A stretch of DNA of 64,000 nucleotides, from the NCBI GenBank assembly GCA_015227615.1, contig JAALGZ010000002.1:1116001-1180000 (forward strand), given 5' to 3'. The notes below the pieces were generated by a model, which saw only the letters and a program-made list of their open reading frames with translations, ran no database searches and was not told the origin of the DNA. Source of the stretch: Labyrinthula sp. Ha. Its lineage: Eukaryota > Sar > Bigyra > Labyrinthulida > Labyrinthulaceae. A program made the translations under genes and the position numbers. This document shows, in pieces, positions 43,861 through 56,039 of this stretch; within the stretch, counting starts at the first letter, position 1, and each line of letters begins with the position of its first letter.

Positions 43861-46800
43861 TTTGAATGAATTTCAGGTTCTTGATTTCATCAACTAGCTA
43901 TTTTTCTCAGTTTGCAGCTCTACCTCAGCCTATGGTTTAGGTTGCCGTCAAGATTCATTATTTTTCTGACCATTTTTTCATTCAACCCATTCACAGAGGT
44001 ACTAAGCAGGGATAAAGAAAGACAGATCTCAAGTAAAGGCCATTGGATCTCCAATATGATGCCACCAACTGAGTGTTTGTACGATATTACTAACATAGAT
44101 ACCTGAAGCGGTTTATAGTAATTTTATTTTTTTTTCTTCGAAATAATGTATTTCCTCCCAACTTTATCAGGTTTCTTGTTTCAATGAACCTTTTTGACTC
44201 GGCAACGGGAATTAACTTTTTCGATAAAAAAATTCACATGTTGGAAATTCGTTTTTTTTATTGTAACATGAACTTGAAAACATCTCACTACATTTAGAAA
44301 TTGTGTTTGTTAGATTCCCTACTTGCAATCTTCCGTGTTGCACCTAGTTCCAACTTCCAACTTTTCCAATGTAGCCACTCCCTGACGCCCCAGAGCTTTG
44401 TTAGCGAAACCCATCAAATTATTGTAACGATAAATATCTCCAGCCAAAAATTGGAGTTTTTTCACAGTAATTTTTCTATAATAAATTGTTCGAAAATTAA
44501 GGAGCAACAATTATGAGATCATAATTAATTTATAAGGCAGCATTGCACATAAAATTTTGATGGTAAGTCTTATCAAATCATTATCTACAGCTATTAAAGT
44601 TTTTTTTGGGAAAGGCACATAGAACTTACAAGGGGAAAACATAACTTGATTTTTAAATAAGATACTGCATGAAGGGATGTTTCAAAAAAATATTCATAAT
44701 GAGAAACAGTTCTTTTAAACTAAGTACTAGCTCCTTCATCATTCTATTAAAACTTCTTTATAGGTCATAGGAAACTTCAAAAAAAAAGGAACTACTGGAG
44801 ATTTGATATAAGGCTGTCTTTTCTAGACCTAATTTCATAAGTACTTACAAGAAAGAATGTTTTCTTGCTCTTATGTACTAAAATAGATTGACCTATTCAT
44901 AGATCGCTTATTCTAGTTACTCTAATCAAAATGCAAATATATACATAAATACACAAAAATAGTTTTCTTGGGTTAGTGTCTGCGAACGTGGAAACTGTCT
45001 AAATAAATTCAATATGGCTATGCCATTGATTAAACTGTAAAAGGCTATCAATCCAGAAACATGCTATTGGAGACTTTAAACTCTTGCATCAAGAATTGAT
45101 AAATTGTGATTAGTATAATTAGATTTACTATTGTAGAGAATATAATTTTGTGAAACCGAAATCTTTATTGCTGATTAAATAGAAATTCCTCTATCGAGAC
45201 CATAAGAAAACCCAAATAACGTCCTTTTTCATGTTCTCTGTATTGTGTCCAATTCACATTTTCAAGTGCTTATGAAAATAGAAGGCACATCTATCTTTAT
45301 TTGATTGTTGCTTTCAAGCTGTACAACAACAGTAATTTGTTTGGTATGGTATACTCTGAGAATGGATTTAGTATTCTACTTTGGCAAACTAGTACAGTAG
45401 CTTATTTCAATTAATAAGAAGGAAGGGAGTTAACTGAGCATGAATCTTTGAATTGTTTGATAAGTGATAGATTATTTGAAACATCACAAACACGAGAAAG
45501 AGCTAAGAATAACCTATAGAAATATAACAAAGATATCTTCAGTATATTCAATACTAGAAAAGTAAAAATCTAACTAATATATTAGTATACGTAGGAACAG
45601 GGTTTTGCTGAGGGACTTCTTATATCTATTATCAACTCATGAAGGTAGAGAAAGTGAGATTTCTGCTCAAAGCATATCACGAAACAGAATTGAAAAGAGG
45701 TATTCTTTCTAATGTAAGGGTTTCTCTATAATTACATGCACGAGGGGACCTATCATCAAAACTAATGAGTCAAGAGGATTTTAAACATTTCCTCGTTGTT
45801 GGTTATTAGGGAGAAGATTTCACACGTGTGAAGTTAGCGGCTCTGGAAATAGAGATAATAATTCAAATTTTCTATGAAAAATAAGACATTTTTCTTTTAA
45901 CTCCATTAAGAACAATGATAAACAGAATAATTTCAAAGGAACACATTTGGTTCCCGGTATCTTAAAGATAATGGAAAGAATAAGTTCAACTGGGCTAAAT
46001 GCAGGAAGTATACTATTTCTTATTTCATAATTGGCTATTCATTCAGGAGGATATGTTAGCAGTGTCAAGATATACTGGAGTGAAGGATAATTCAACCTTT
46101 TGTAAAGGTAAAGAATATTAGCTATACTTCGGCAAATATCATAAAAAAATGCATATTGACCATTTGTCGAAACAAAACTTCATTTAAAAAATTGGAGAAT
46201 ACTCAAAATGCTTAATGAAATTAAAATAAAAATATGTCTGATTACATTCTCTTCTAACTTGTCGCTACTAACTTTAATTTCAAACCATCCAGCGCTGATC
46301 CAGATTTCTTATCAAATTCATTTGCTCTCTAATAATGTTAAGTCAATTTTAATTTTTCTATTTGGGTAGAATTAAATAGTCATATATTAAGTTGCTGAGA
46401 TGTTAGATATATAAATTCAGGTTTTATATAAATTCCCACTAAGCCACTAAGAGCATTTACTAAGTTCTAGCTATCTCTCAGAATCTTGATATTATCCCCT
46501 AAATTTAACTCAACAATTTATTTCAAGATCTGTTTTGCATATTTTCTTATCGAATATATCTTTGAAGCTATAATTCAATTCATCTTGGCTTAAGAAAGCA
46601 GCAGTATTGTTGGTAAAGTTTTATGAATAGAGAGCCAGTAGATTACAACAGTTGTTGAAACTAGGTAGGCCGATATAGTTTCAGATTCAGTTTATGCCAT
46701 AGAAATAATGATTGTGAAGATAATTTATTATTAAAACATTGTGAATAAATAGTCAGAGTTGTTTTTAATTATAACCTCTTGGTCAGTGCATTGGCTGTTG

Positions 46801-47667
46801 GCTACAACTAAATTCCCATTGAAGACAGCATGCAAAAGCTGAAAAAAAGGTTATTGATAATTTAAGTGAATATTAGAAGGTATATCAGTATCTATAAAAA
46901 ATTATTATCTTGTTTATTATTATCCTTTATATAATATGTGGGTCTTGGCCTCAACATATGTAGATATCATTGAGCTTCACCTCAAACATCCGAAAAACCT
47001 GCTGATGTTCATGAAGGGTGTTGAGCACTACTGTCATTAGTAGAGGAACAGTTACATGATATTTTAAAGAGAACTTAAAGATTAAATGACATTTGTGAGT
47101 TCCTGCCTTTTTATATCAATAATCTCAAGAATATGAATTGAAGACTAAATGTTCCACCAGAGAAAAAGTCTAAAAAATGGAAAGAAAGATCAACTTTCAT
47201 GAATAAGAAAACATGTTGCACTACTGCAAAAATATCCATAAAATGTGATAAAATACTTTAAAAGGAATATTTCCACTGCTACAATCTTCTCCCGGTATAT
47301 TTTCGCAGCTGAGGTTCAATTACCTGTTCACACTAGTCAAGCTCTTTCCTGATTTTTATGGAAATCTGCACCTGATGCATAATATTTAGAAGCTTGAGCC
47401 AAGATGATATAAAATAAAAATTTTATCTCTTATGGCTATTGTTTTTTTCCTCTTCATGTTAAAGTTTTAGAATGAATGTTTTGTATTCGAAAGATATTGT
47501 TTTTTCATTTTTGACTAGGATTCTGAAGTTAAGGTGACCAAATCTTAGAAAAAACAAGGGTACATTTCCATACATATATTGTGTAGTTTGATTGGTGTTA
47601 ATTGATTTCAACCAATCAAATCCATTGGTTTGTTGAATCAGAAAAAGGCGACATAAACAGAAGAATA
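43861..47667. other. gene-free stretch
   Basis: I see no gene, RNA gene or notable repeat that I can support in these 3.8 kb upstream of the BRAP-like gene. Confidence 0.4.
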
Positions 47668-49182
47668 ATGCTTCAAGCAAAAATCCGAAAAAGTGATTCA
47701 ATTAACCTAGAAGACGAAGCTATTTCTTTCGAATATGGAAATCCATCTGTGGAAATACTGGAAGGAACAGTAAGGCTGTTCAAAAATACTTCAAAAAGAC
47801 AAAGATCAAACTACTCCACCTGGCTTTCTCTTCTTTCTCTTCCAAGTTATCTTCGACTTACAGATTTCTTCTCTTTTCTTGGAAATCAGTTTCATGAAAT
47901 ATCAAAAATCATAATTGTCAGAAAACGAACAACTTCAAAATATATGGTTTTTCTCTCATTCCCTACAAAAGAAAAAACAGAAGAATTCTATAAGATCTTT
48001 CAAAATAAGCCCTATCCAAATGACCTCTCAAGTTCTTTTTTCTCCAACCTTTCTTCTTCTCTAAACTCATCGAAGCAAACATGTATTTTTTCACTCTGTT
48101 TTATAACCTCAATTGAGTTCCAATCCTTCAAACCAACTTCTAATTTAACAAATTCAACACTAATTGAAGTTCCATCTTGTCCAGTTTGTCTAGAAAAACT
48201 TGATATATCTTCAACTCCAATAATACAAACTGTTTGCAATCATTCTTTTCACACAACTTGTCTCTCAAAATGGCAAAGAGAGGATTCATCCTGTCCAGTT
48301 TGCCGGTTCTCAAACATTAATCTGTTTGGAGCTTCTTCAGATGACTTAGATGAAGATTCAAAAACATCTTGTGAAGTTTGCGAAGACTCTTCATTTACAG
48401 ATTTATGGATTTGCATGCTTTGTGCTCATGTAGGATGTGGAAGATATAACAAAGCGCATGCAAAAGAACACTTTGTCCAAACTGGACATGCGTATGCATT
48501 GGATCTTTACTCTCAAAGATGCTGGAATTATGTGGAGGATGCTTATGTTCATAGGTTAATAAGAAATAAAGTTGACGGAAAAATTGTTGAGCTTCCAGAT
48601 CCGGATGCTGGGAGAAATTTAAGCGCGAGAAATGAGTTTTTTCATACACGGAAATCGAGAGTTAGATCAAGTAGTTGGTCACATTTTGAAGGTTTTTATC
48701 AGGAAAGAAAAGATGATGAGAAAAGGGATGCAACAAGTTTGACACGTGATGAGTTTGGGAATAAAATACTGGATTTACAGTATGAAGAGAATTGTAGGAT
48801 GAAAGCAGTATATGAATCTAAGTTGGAAAAGATGACAGAAGAATATTCTAAGTTGTTAGTTTCTCAGCTTGATTCGCAGAAACAGTATTTTGAAAAGAAA
48901 GAGAAAAAGTTGAATAAAGTTCAAGAAGATGTAGTTTTCCTAAGAAGTTTGAATAAGCAGCTTATTTCTGATCAGAAGAATGCGAGGGAAATCATTCAAG
49001 GGTTGAAAAAGGAAAATGAGCAGATGAAGAAAAAGTTGAATGGTTTTGTAAAGCAACAAGAGAAAGTGCAGGATTTGGAGGAGCAGGTTGCTGATTTGAT
49101 GCTTCATATTGATAGTATGAACAAAATTAGACATAAACCAGGAAAGAAAAATGCAAAAGGAGGAAAACTTGTTATTCGGTAA
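47668..49182 (+). CDS. BRAP: BRAP-type E3 ubiquitin ligase (RING-H2 plus ZnF-UBP)
   Basis: This 504-residue protein follows the BRCA1-associated protein (BRAP2/IMP) layout. The N-terminal domain (about 15-170) has FEYGNPSVEILEGTVRLFKN and the RNA-recognition-like core with ISKIIIVRKRTTSKYMVFLS. A RING-H2 finger follows (CPVCLEKL ... CNHSFHTTCLSKW ... CPVC), then a UBP-type zinc finger (CEVCEDSS ... LWICMLCAHVGCGRYNKAHA ... HFVQTGHAYAL), then a long C-terminal coiled coil and a basic tail. In animals BRAP tunes Ras/MAPK signalling and cytoplasmic retention. The conserved biochemical role is ubiquitin binding and ligation. The frame continues upstream to a TTG at 47602, but the first ATG at 47668 lies just before the conserved start, so I chose it. 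Confidence 0.92.
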   Translation: MLQAKIRKSDSINLEDEAISFEYGNPSVEILEGTVRLFKNTSKRQRSNYSTWLSLLSLPSYLRLTDFFSFLGNQFHEISKIIIVRKRTTSKYMVFLSFPTKEKTEEFYKIFQNKPYPNDLSSSFFSNLSSSLNSSKQTCIFSLCFITSIEFQSFKPTSNLTNSTLIEVPSCPVCLEKLDISSTPIIQTVCNHSFHTTCLSKWQREDSSCPVCRFSNINLFGASSDDLDEDSKTSCEVCEDSSFTDLWICMLCAHVGCGRYNKAHAKEHFVQTGHAYALDLYSQRCWNYVEDAYVHRLIRNKVDGKIVELPDPDAGRNLSARNEFFHTRKSRVRSSSWSHFEGFYQERKDDEKRDATSLTRDEFGNKILDLQYEENCRMKAVYESKLEKMTEEYSKLLVSQLDSQKQYFEKKEKKLNKVQEDVVFLRSLNKQLISDQKNAREIIQGLKKENEQMKKKLNGFVKQQEKVQDLEEQVADLMLHIDSMNKIRHKPGKKNAKGGKLVIR

Positions 49183-49665
49183 TATTTCTTTGTATGTATG
49201 TACACAGTAAACATGCGTTAAGATGTTCTGGTAGTGACTCTATGGAATACCGTGTTTTTCATTTTAATTTTGAGAACCTTTACCAAGTTGTTGATAGAAA
49301 TAATTTGTGGGAATCAAATATAAGAGCATCAAATTTTATTCTCGACTACCATAAGTTTCCCTATTTATTTTGTTGATCCTTTTTCATAGTTTTCCAATTT
49401 TAGTAATCCTTTTGTTTTGGTACTTTGGCAAAATAATTTTCTGAAGCTTTGCTATAATTCAGAAACTGAGAATTAGTTTCTCGATGGAGCATTGACCTAT
49501 TTTTAGAACCAAGAAATATCTTATACTTCACATAATGCCGCCATATACTCAGTCTACTGATCCTATCGCCAGATCAGTATAAGATTACTTTTTCTTTCAA
49601 CTTAGAAACGCCTTTCGTCATAAAGTAGGGATAAATGCAAAAAACCTACTAGGGTAACAAGAGTA
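49183..49665. other. gene-free spacer
   Basis: This is the 3' flank of the BRAP-like gene. I see nothing that I can support. Confidence 0.4.
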
Positions 49666-50616
49666 ATGAGACCACATCTTGAAGTGTTAATTACCGACCG
49701 GTACTATGTCTTTGCCATTTCTTCTGGCGTGTCATGGACAGAAGCTAAATAGCGACATAAATCTTACTTCATGCTTAATTCATTCAGTAGAGGCAACAAA
49801 GAGAAATTTCCCTTTGAAGTACATCCTATGAACTTGCTCGATTGGCAGATACATTGCTACTCCATCCCTGAACGAAATCATTTAAATGCATTGTTGTCTC
49901 TTGGACTTGAGATTAAGTAAATAATACAGGAATTAAATATTGATAAAATACTAATAGAATTTTCAGTATCAGAAAAACGTTTTTTTGTGGATGTAGAAAA
50001 ACTGTTGCAGCTAGACTACCTGCATCAAGTTGCAGAAGTCAGATTCATAAAGCGTCTGGAGTTCTCAGACAATTTAGATCATCAATTACTTTTAGAGTTC
50101 TTTCAGATGAGAAGAAATACAAATAATTCAGAACTATTATTTTGCTATCCATGGGAAAGAAAACCATATATTTCTCTATCTCTCTTCAAAAAGCTGAGAA
50201 AGGATGAAACTATTAATTCAAAACAGATGAAATATATTCTCAAACTATTATCTACAAAACTTGTAGGAAATAAAATATCTAGTCCACAAGTTTTATGGAT
50301 AATTTCAAGCGATACAAGAGAGTTTGTTAAAGTGTTATTTCTTTTATATAATGTTAGAATGAATAACAAGAGAATAATTTTCAAGGGTTTCTGTAAACTT
50401 AAAGGTAAGATTAATAAGGCAGCGTTTTATATCATCGAGAAATCAATTGAAACAACCAATAAACATAGAATCCAACTGCATTTAGATGAGAACCTTTCTA
50501 CCCAAGTACTCCTTTTAGAATCAACATTTGAAATAAAGGCCAGAAGAGAAAGTGAAGATGATCAGTTTTTGCACTACAGAAGTTATCTATCAACCAAAAA
50601 AAAGTTTAATAAATAA
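49666..50616 (+). pseudogene. broken paralogue of the 54.8 kb orphan gene
   Basis: One plus-strand frame of 317 codons from an ATG, with two in-frame stops in its first third and no frameshift, aligns along its length to the intact 345-residue protein at 54828-55865. Matching blocks are HLEVLITD versus HLEVLVTD, IQELNIDKILIEFSVS versus VEELLIDSVKIHISVS, VRFIKRLE versus VRFIKYLE, KQMKYILKLLST versus KKMLYINKLLST, and VKVLFLLYNV versus VKALFLLYEI. The 3' 209 codons after the second stop are open. It is therefore a host-gene duplicate, either dead or (less likely) expressed as a shorter protein from an internal start. The function of the family is unknown. Confidence 0.75.
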
Positions 50617-51223
50617 GTTTCTGAAAAGTTTTAACCTAGATTGAAATAAATATAACTTGCTTATTAAATGCTTTGCAGAGTAAAGTTAACTTCAAATATC
50701 TACTTGTTTTTCTTTCACTTAATGGTCGATGTTGGTGCAAGGTAAATTTTCTTGATCCAAGTTCTTTAAAAATTTTAAATTAAAGTTATGAATGGTGGAG
50801 ATTAAAGAAACAAAAATTCTAGCAAAATTATAAAGTATTCAAGACCAAGTTATATTCCTATTAAATAAAGATTCACCTTCTTAGACCTCCTAGGCAGTAA
50901 AATTATTATATAATTCTAAACTCTAATCTTGTTTTCTAAGTTTTTTTCTGTTTAGAAAACATAATTCTAGAATATTAAAACTAAACAAGTATAAATCAAA
51001 GCACTCTATATAGTAGAATAAGTATTTCTAAACGAAACTAAGCTAGTTCTTATTATCCTGAAAACAAAAATGTATATATTTTATAGCTCCAAACTTTATC
51101 ATATATACACAAGAAACTTTTGCATGTTATCAAGCTTATTTTAAAGTTTTTGTTTCAGAAAAATCCTAGCAGAAACAATGAATAAACTAAACCATACATT
51201 ATAATGAAAGTTATTTCTGTCCT
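50617..51223. other. gene-free spacer
   Basis: Very AT-rich, with nothing that I can support. Confidence 0.4.
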
Positions 51224-51943
51224 TTACACTTGCATTTTTCTCTTTGTATCTTCTATAGTGTTCTTTATTTCTTCTGAAATTGGGAAAACTTCGTCTAAAT
51301 CATCTTTAATAAAACAGATCTTCTTTTTAAAAAGGGCATTCTTATTATTTAAGTACTTAACTTTTTCAATGTTGATAAAAACCATTCGTTGTTCTGTTTC
51401 GGGAATCGTGATGTACTCGCTCTTGTCAATGAAATTTAAGAATAATTCTAGTTTCAATACAGGACTATACTTTACATCCCATGAAATATATTGTTCAATT
51501 TTACTATAATAAATAAAAATTCCTTTGGAGAAAACTAAAACATTTTGTTTCATATATCTAATAACATCCATATTATTTTTTTCTTCAGAAGGGAAAGTCG
51601 AGTCATAAAAGGCTCCCCAACAAAAAAAATGGGAGGCACATAGTAATAGAAACTACAAAAAAGCCAAGTAAATACATATATCCAGGATTAATATAGGCAT
51701 TATCAATACAAGAAAAGCTAAAAACTGACGACGTTTGCTTACGTCTACAGGGAAGACAGCGTTGTAGTTAATACAAGGGATAACTCGATTGAAATCCTTC
51801 AGTCTTCACTTTATAGCGATATCAAATGAAATAAGATCACTTAATGAGAAACAAATGCCGTTGGAATCTGTGTATTCAATGAATTTTTGCAGAGTTTCAT
51901 TCCGCAGCTTTTCTTCCTCCTCAAATTTTAATTGATATTCCAT
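51224..51943 (-). pseudogene. broken membrane-protein gene, unassigned
   Basis: A 239-codon minus-strand frame from ATG 51943 contains two in-frame stops and no frameshift. The 115 codons at its 3' end are fully open. The N-terminal part reads as a charged helix then CFSLSDLISFDIAI, which resembles the S-x-x-D-L-x-x-x-D-x-A-I motif seen near the start of many LRR or F-box-like proteins. Next come hydrophobic stretches (FLAFLVLIMPILILDICIYL and a second one), then a polar C-terminal domain (YITIPETEQRMVFINIEKVK). The long persistence of one frame makes chance unlikely but not impossible. Confidence 0.5.
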
Positions 51944-53687
51944 AGTTTGTCTGTGGTAATGTCCCCTTAAGAAGCAATTAACCCAAAATTATTTGTTTAC
52001 CGTTCATACATCTTGGTGCTGAATATATTGAGAAAGACACCAAACTTATAGATTACTATACTACTGTATTAAATATCTTAACTTTTTCCTTCTCAGAACA
52101 AATATGCTTCCAGCGTTATTGTAAATAATTTTAAATAACAAAGATGGATAAAACTGTGATCTAGAGAACTGAAGGAGTTCTTATTTTCTGAATAGCCTAA
52201 GCGAACCGTAATAAACAAGATTTGCTTTTTAATTTACTTTGCCTTAACAAACAGAAAGTTATTAAGTATGAAAATTGTCTTTTCTACAGTATCTTTTTTG
52301 TTTTGGCTTTTTCTTTAACTCCTAACCCTTTTGAGAGTATATTTGATCGGTCTGTCTTCATATCAACGGTTCTACTCTTGATATAACAGTGGCTAGTTTA
52401 GATATTAAGTTAGTGTGTAATAAAATCTAACCGTCAAAACTTTGAATTATCATAAATCCTTTTCCAAGAAAGAAGTTTAATTTCGGGAAGTACAAGTTTA
52501 GCAAGGGCCGAGTCAGTAAAATAATTTAGTAAAACTCTCAAAGCCGGTTAAAACTCAGTAAGTTTCACTAATAGTGACTATATTCTAAATATTTAACTAA
52601 CACTTCTTGTTCTTTGAAGAATATCTAAATACTGTAGTATGCCTATGTCTATGCTAAGAAGAGCATTTACTTTAATTGGATGAGCAAGTAACTCATATCT
52701 TGGTTGAAACTTTGCTTCTCAATAATTCAATAATGGAAAACCGAGGGGGTATATTAAGTGCTAAATATCTCGTCATATCTCCTTTCCTCTAATTCTTGTG
52801 AGCAATTTCTCATTAGTGGAGGTAAAGTGATGGCCTTGGTGCTATGTGTGTAGGAAAAGAAATGGCAGCAAAATAGATGTAGAAAAAATCAATATGTTTT
52901 AGCAACATAATAAAACATTTTCACAACAAACCGAACTTATTTGAAAGCAGTGAACATAACAACCATTTACCACAAATAAACTTAAAAGGTGTATGAACAA
53001 CCTTTGTATATCCCAAGGCCTGGATTAAAGTATTTACCTTTCCCTTAATTTACATAATTTCTTACCTCTATTGTTTCTTGCCTTAGAGTAATTATACATT
53101 ATTTTTAGAGCAATTTAACTAAAATCCCTATTTCTAGGTGAAGCAACTAAATCACAAAATTATAGTATACAATCTCGTGAAAACTATAGCTTACATTGTT
53201 GAGAAAACTTTTATGAGTTTAGACTAAAAAGTTGCTAGGAAGAATATTACTGAGGCAGGAGCTTTTCATTTTTATCTTGTTTTTTTTTTAATAATACACA
53301 ATTTGGCCATATGACTTGTGCTTTATTGGATTAAAAGTATGAGGGGTTGTATTTGGAAACTTCAAGTTGGTCTATGTGGAACAACAGAAACAAGAAACTC
53401 AGAAAAGGAGACTCTTAGGACAATTAACACTTATTGCTAGACAAAATTAGTTTTCCAGATAGCTTCAAATTTCTCGAAGATGAGACATATATTTCTGCAG
53501 TGAGAATTTTCAAAACCAAGTTCAAGAATGTTCCACGAGATAAATAAAACCTGCTTATTACAAACTAGTATTATTTACCTGTTATATATTTGTTATGTCT
53601 TATTCAATGGTAAGTTTAACCCTGAACTCAAAAACTTAATTTTTAACCAAGTTATATAGGGTTCGAAACGATATGTATATTCTTTCT

Positions 53688-53737
53688 TCTTTTCTCTTTT
53701 TCTTTTTCTTTTTTGTTGCTGCTTTGCTTCTGCTTTT
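53688..53737. repeat. pyrimidine (TTTTCT) tract
   Basis: About 50 bases almost entirely of T and C, with repeated CTTTTT units, then two GCTGCTTTGCTTCTGC-like units. It is low-complexity DNA of unknown role. Confidence 0.7.
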
Positions 53738-53780
53738 GGTACCTTCCTAACTTAGAGATCTGGTATACCATCCTTTAAAT

Positions 53781-53860
53781 AACCATCCTAACAAAGCCCT
53801 GCTCATAAAATCAAAACTGTTACCCTCAAAAACCAACCTAACAAAGCCCCTTCTCATAAA
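53781..53860. repeat. two-copy imperfect tandem repeat, 50 bp spacing
   Basis: AACCATCCTAACAAAGCCC at 53781 recurs as AACCAACCTAACAAAGCCC at 53831, and both are followed by a CTCATAAA block. The copies differ by only a few bases over about 30 positions. Confidence 0.8.
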
Positions 53861-54827
53861 CTAACCGACTACCAACAGGATATCACAATAATATTGAAAA
53901 CTAGAATTTGTATAATCTTAAAATAATATAAATATGGGATTTATTTATTAAATCATTTTTCATTTCAAGAGAGTTTTGCTACCTAAGAACTCTCTATACT
54001 AGTTTTAGTATACACTGATAAAAGCTTGTTGCGTATACACCACTAGAAGATATGTAGGGAATTATAATTCTGTATCGCAGTTGTAACACCTTATTGTTAG
54101 GTCTTATGAAACTTTAATACTATTGAAATAAGAAAAACTGAGTTAATTAGAGTATTTTAGCCATGACACTGTGGCTCATGGGCTCACAAAATTTTCTGTG
54201 AATCACACCTCGGGTATAACTTAATATTTCTTCTACCATAGATTTTTTCTGCATTTTTAATGGCTATATTTTTTGAGTTTGCTCATTTGGTTAAGACTCT
54301 GGTTTCCTTTCTCGTTAATTATAGTGTTCCCGAAAATCCGTAACAACGCCAAGTTCCCTCTCTTCTTGTACTTTCATTAACATACTGAAAATTAATCTGG
54401 TATCTTAAATTTATTTATAGTAAAATATGTTTATATCTTATTAACCTGGTATTTTGTTTTGGAATCCTTGGTTCTTATGTTTCTTCTTTCGAAAACTTTC
54501 TGTGGTAGTGCAACATTATATTTAGCAAAAGTGAAAAAAAAACGATATGACAATACCCTGAAAATCATATTCAGAAAATCGAAGAACATTTATAGTCGAA
54601 CTAGATTGGAACAATCACGAACTGATCATTAACCCTGTCTAACTAAAAAAAAAGTACCACGATTACGTGAAGACGCGTAATAATCTTCTTGACGAAAAGT
54701 TTTGTACCATTTAATATTGTCTTGTCCGTTTTATCAGGCAAATGTCCTCAAGAGGCAGCGCAGGTCTTTTTGCCTCTGTCAACAAACCAAAAGTAATTAG
54801 AATACTTATTTTATTTGCTAGAAAAAT

Positions 54828-55865
54828 ATGTCCAATATTGAAATGAACGAACCATATAAATACTCTTCATTGCAGAAAGTAAATCGAGATCCAGTACTGC
54901 ATCTTGAAGTATTGGTGACGGATCATCATTTCGCTATGGCTCTTGAAGAACGAACTTCTGATACAAATAGTTATGAGCAAGAAGATTGTTTAATCTTTTT
55001 TAAAAGTAAAATTCACCACAATACCCGTGAAGTATCTATTCAGGATGCTTTTCATAGTGGAACATCAATTAGTCTTTCAAAGCGAAAGTTTGTTTGGGGA
55101 AGAAGAGAGTTTAATCCAAAAAGATATGATCTAACATTTATTAGTCTTCTTGCAAAAACATATGTAGAAGAACTTCTTATTGATTCTGTCAAAATTCATA
55201 TTTCAGTTTCTCAGGATTCCTATTTTCTAAATTTGGAAAAGTTCATGAGAATTGAACAGCTAAAGATAATGGCGAAAGTTAGGTTTATTAAATATCTTGA
55301 AATTGATTCTGAGATTAATTATCATGCAGTTCTAGAATTTCTATCACTAGCAAATAAGCCGGAAAAACAAAATGCGACACTAATTTTTCCCTGGGATAAA
55401 GTAATATATCGTGCTCAAAGCCCTAACTCTGCAGAAAGCGAATTGCGTTTAGCAACTCCGAAAAAAATGCTATATATCAACAAGCTGCTTTCAACTAGTT
55501 TCTTAAATAATTTTGGAAAGAGAGAGCTGAAACTTTGTCTCCATGGATCTAATAATGGGATGACTGTAAAGGCTTTGTTCTTGCTTTATGAAATCTTAAA
55601 ACAGAATTATGAGAATGAAATAGTTTTATTGTATTGGCTTCCAGTTGGTGATTATTTACACTTGGAATATTGTTATCACAAATTACTTGGCTCAGAAAAC
55701 TCTGAGAATTTTAGAATGTGGTTTTTGTATGATTATAAACGAAATCCACCAGTACTTGGGAACTTAGAGAAATATTATACTAGTACGAATGGGAAACGAT
55801 GGAAAGCGAGTGCGTTGTTTTTTAGAGTCTTTTCAATAAAGTCGGCTAAATCAGGCGGGGATTAG
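54828..55865 (+). CDS. intact orphan family protein
   Basis: This 345-residue single-exon protein is not recognised. It is a soluble, mixed alpha/beta-looking protein without signal peptide or membrane helix. Segments that are conserved with the broken copy at 49.7 kb, and so are probably structural, are HLEVLVTD (25-32), the strand VKIHISVS, MAKVRFIKYLEID with the following helix AVLEFLSLA, LIFPWDKV, KKMLYINKLLST and VKALFLLYEIL. The C-terminus after VFSIKSAKS is short and polar. The presence of a dead duplicate 4 kb away shows a locally duplicating, fast-evolving family. It starts at an ATG and ends at TAG. No operon-like neighbour. Confidence 0.75.
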   Translation: MSNIEMNEPYKYSSLQKVNRDPVLHLEVLVTDHHFAMALEERTSDTNSYEQEDCLIFFKSKIHHNTREVSIQDAFHSGTSISLSKRKFVWGRREFNPKRYDLTFISLLAKTYVEELLIDSVKIHISVSQDSYFLNLEKFMRIEQLKIMAKVRFIKYLEIDSEINYHAVLEFLSLANKPEKQNATLIFPWDKVIYRAQSPNSAESELRLATPKKMLYINKLLSTSFLNNFGKRELKLCLHGSNNGMTVKALFLLYEILKQNYENEIVLLYWLPVGDYLHLEYCYHKLLGSENSENFRMWFLYDYKRNPPVLGNLEKYYTSTNGKRWKASALFFRVFSIKSAKSGGD

Positions 55866-56039
55866 ATGGCATGTCTACGGGAGAAGTAATATTGTCATTC
55901 TATATACAATATTGCAACATATATATTTAGGACTCCTGACTTAAGGGAGCTGCAAAATACTATAAGTTTGTTAAAGTTTGAACCATAAAGGGGATATAAA
56001 GCTGTTTTAGTGCCCTAGTTTTTGTTTTCTTTCAAGTAA

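Larger units (their letters stand above)
51944..54827. other. gene-free stretch upstream of the orphan gene
   Basis: No gene is supported. It holds a pyrimidine tract at about 53.69-53.74 kb and a two-copy imperfect tandem repeat at about 53.78-53.86 kb, listed separately. Confidence 0.4.

Noticed and set aside
49666-51943. Reassigned stop codons as an explanation of frames with in-frame stops
   Set aside because: TAA, TAG and TGA all end recognised genes in this window at the expected places, so the code is standard.
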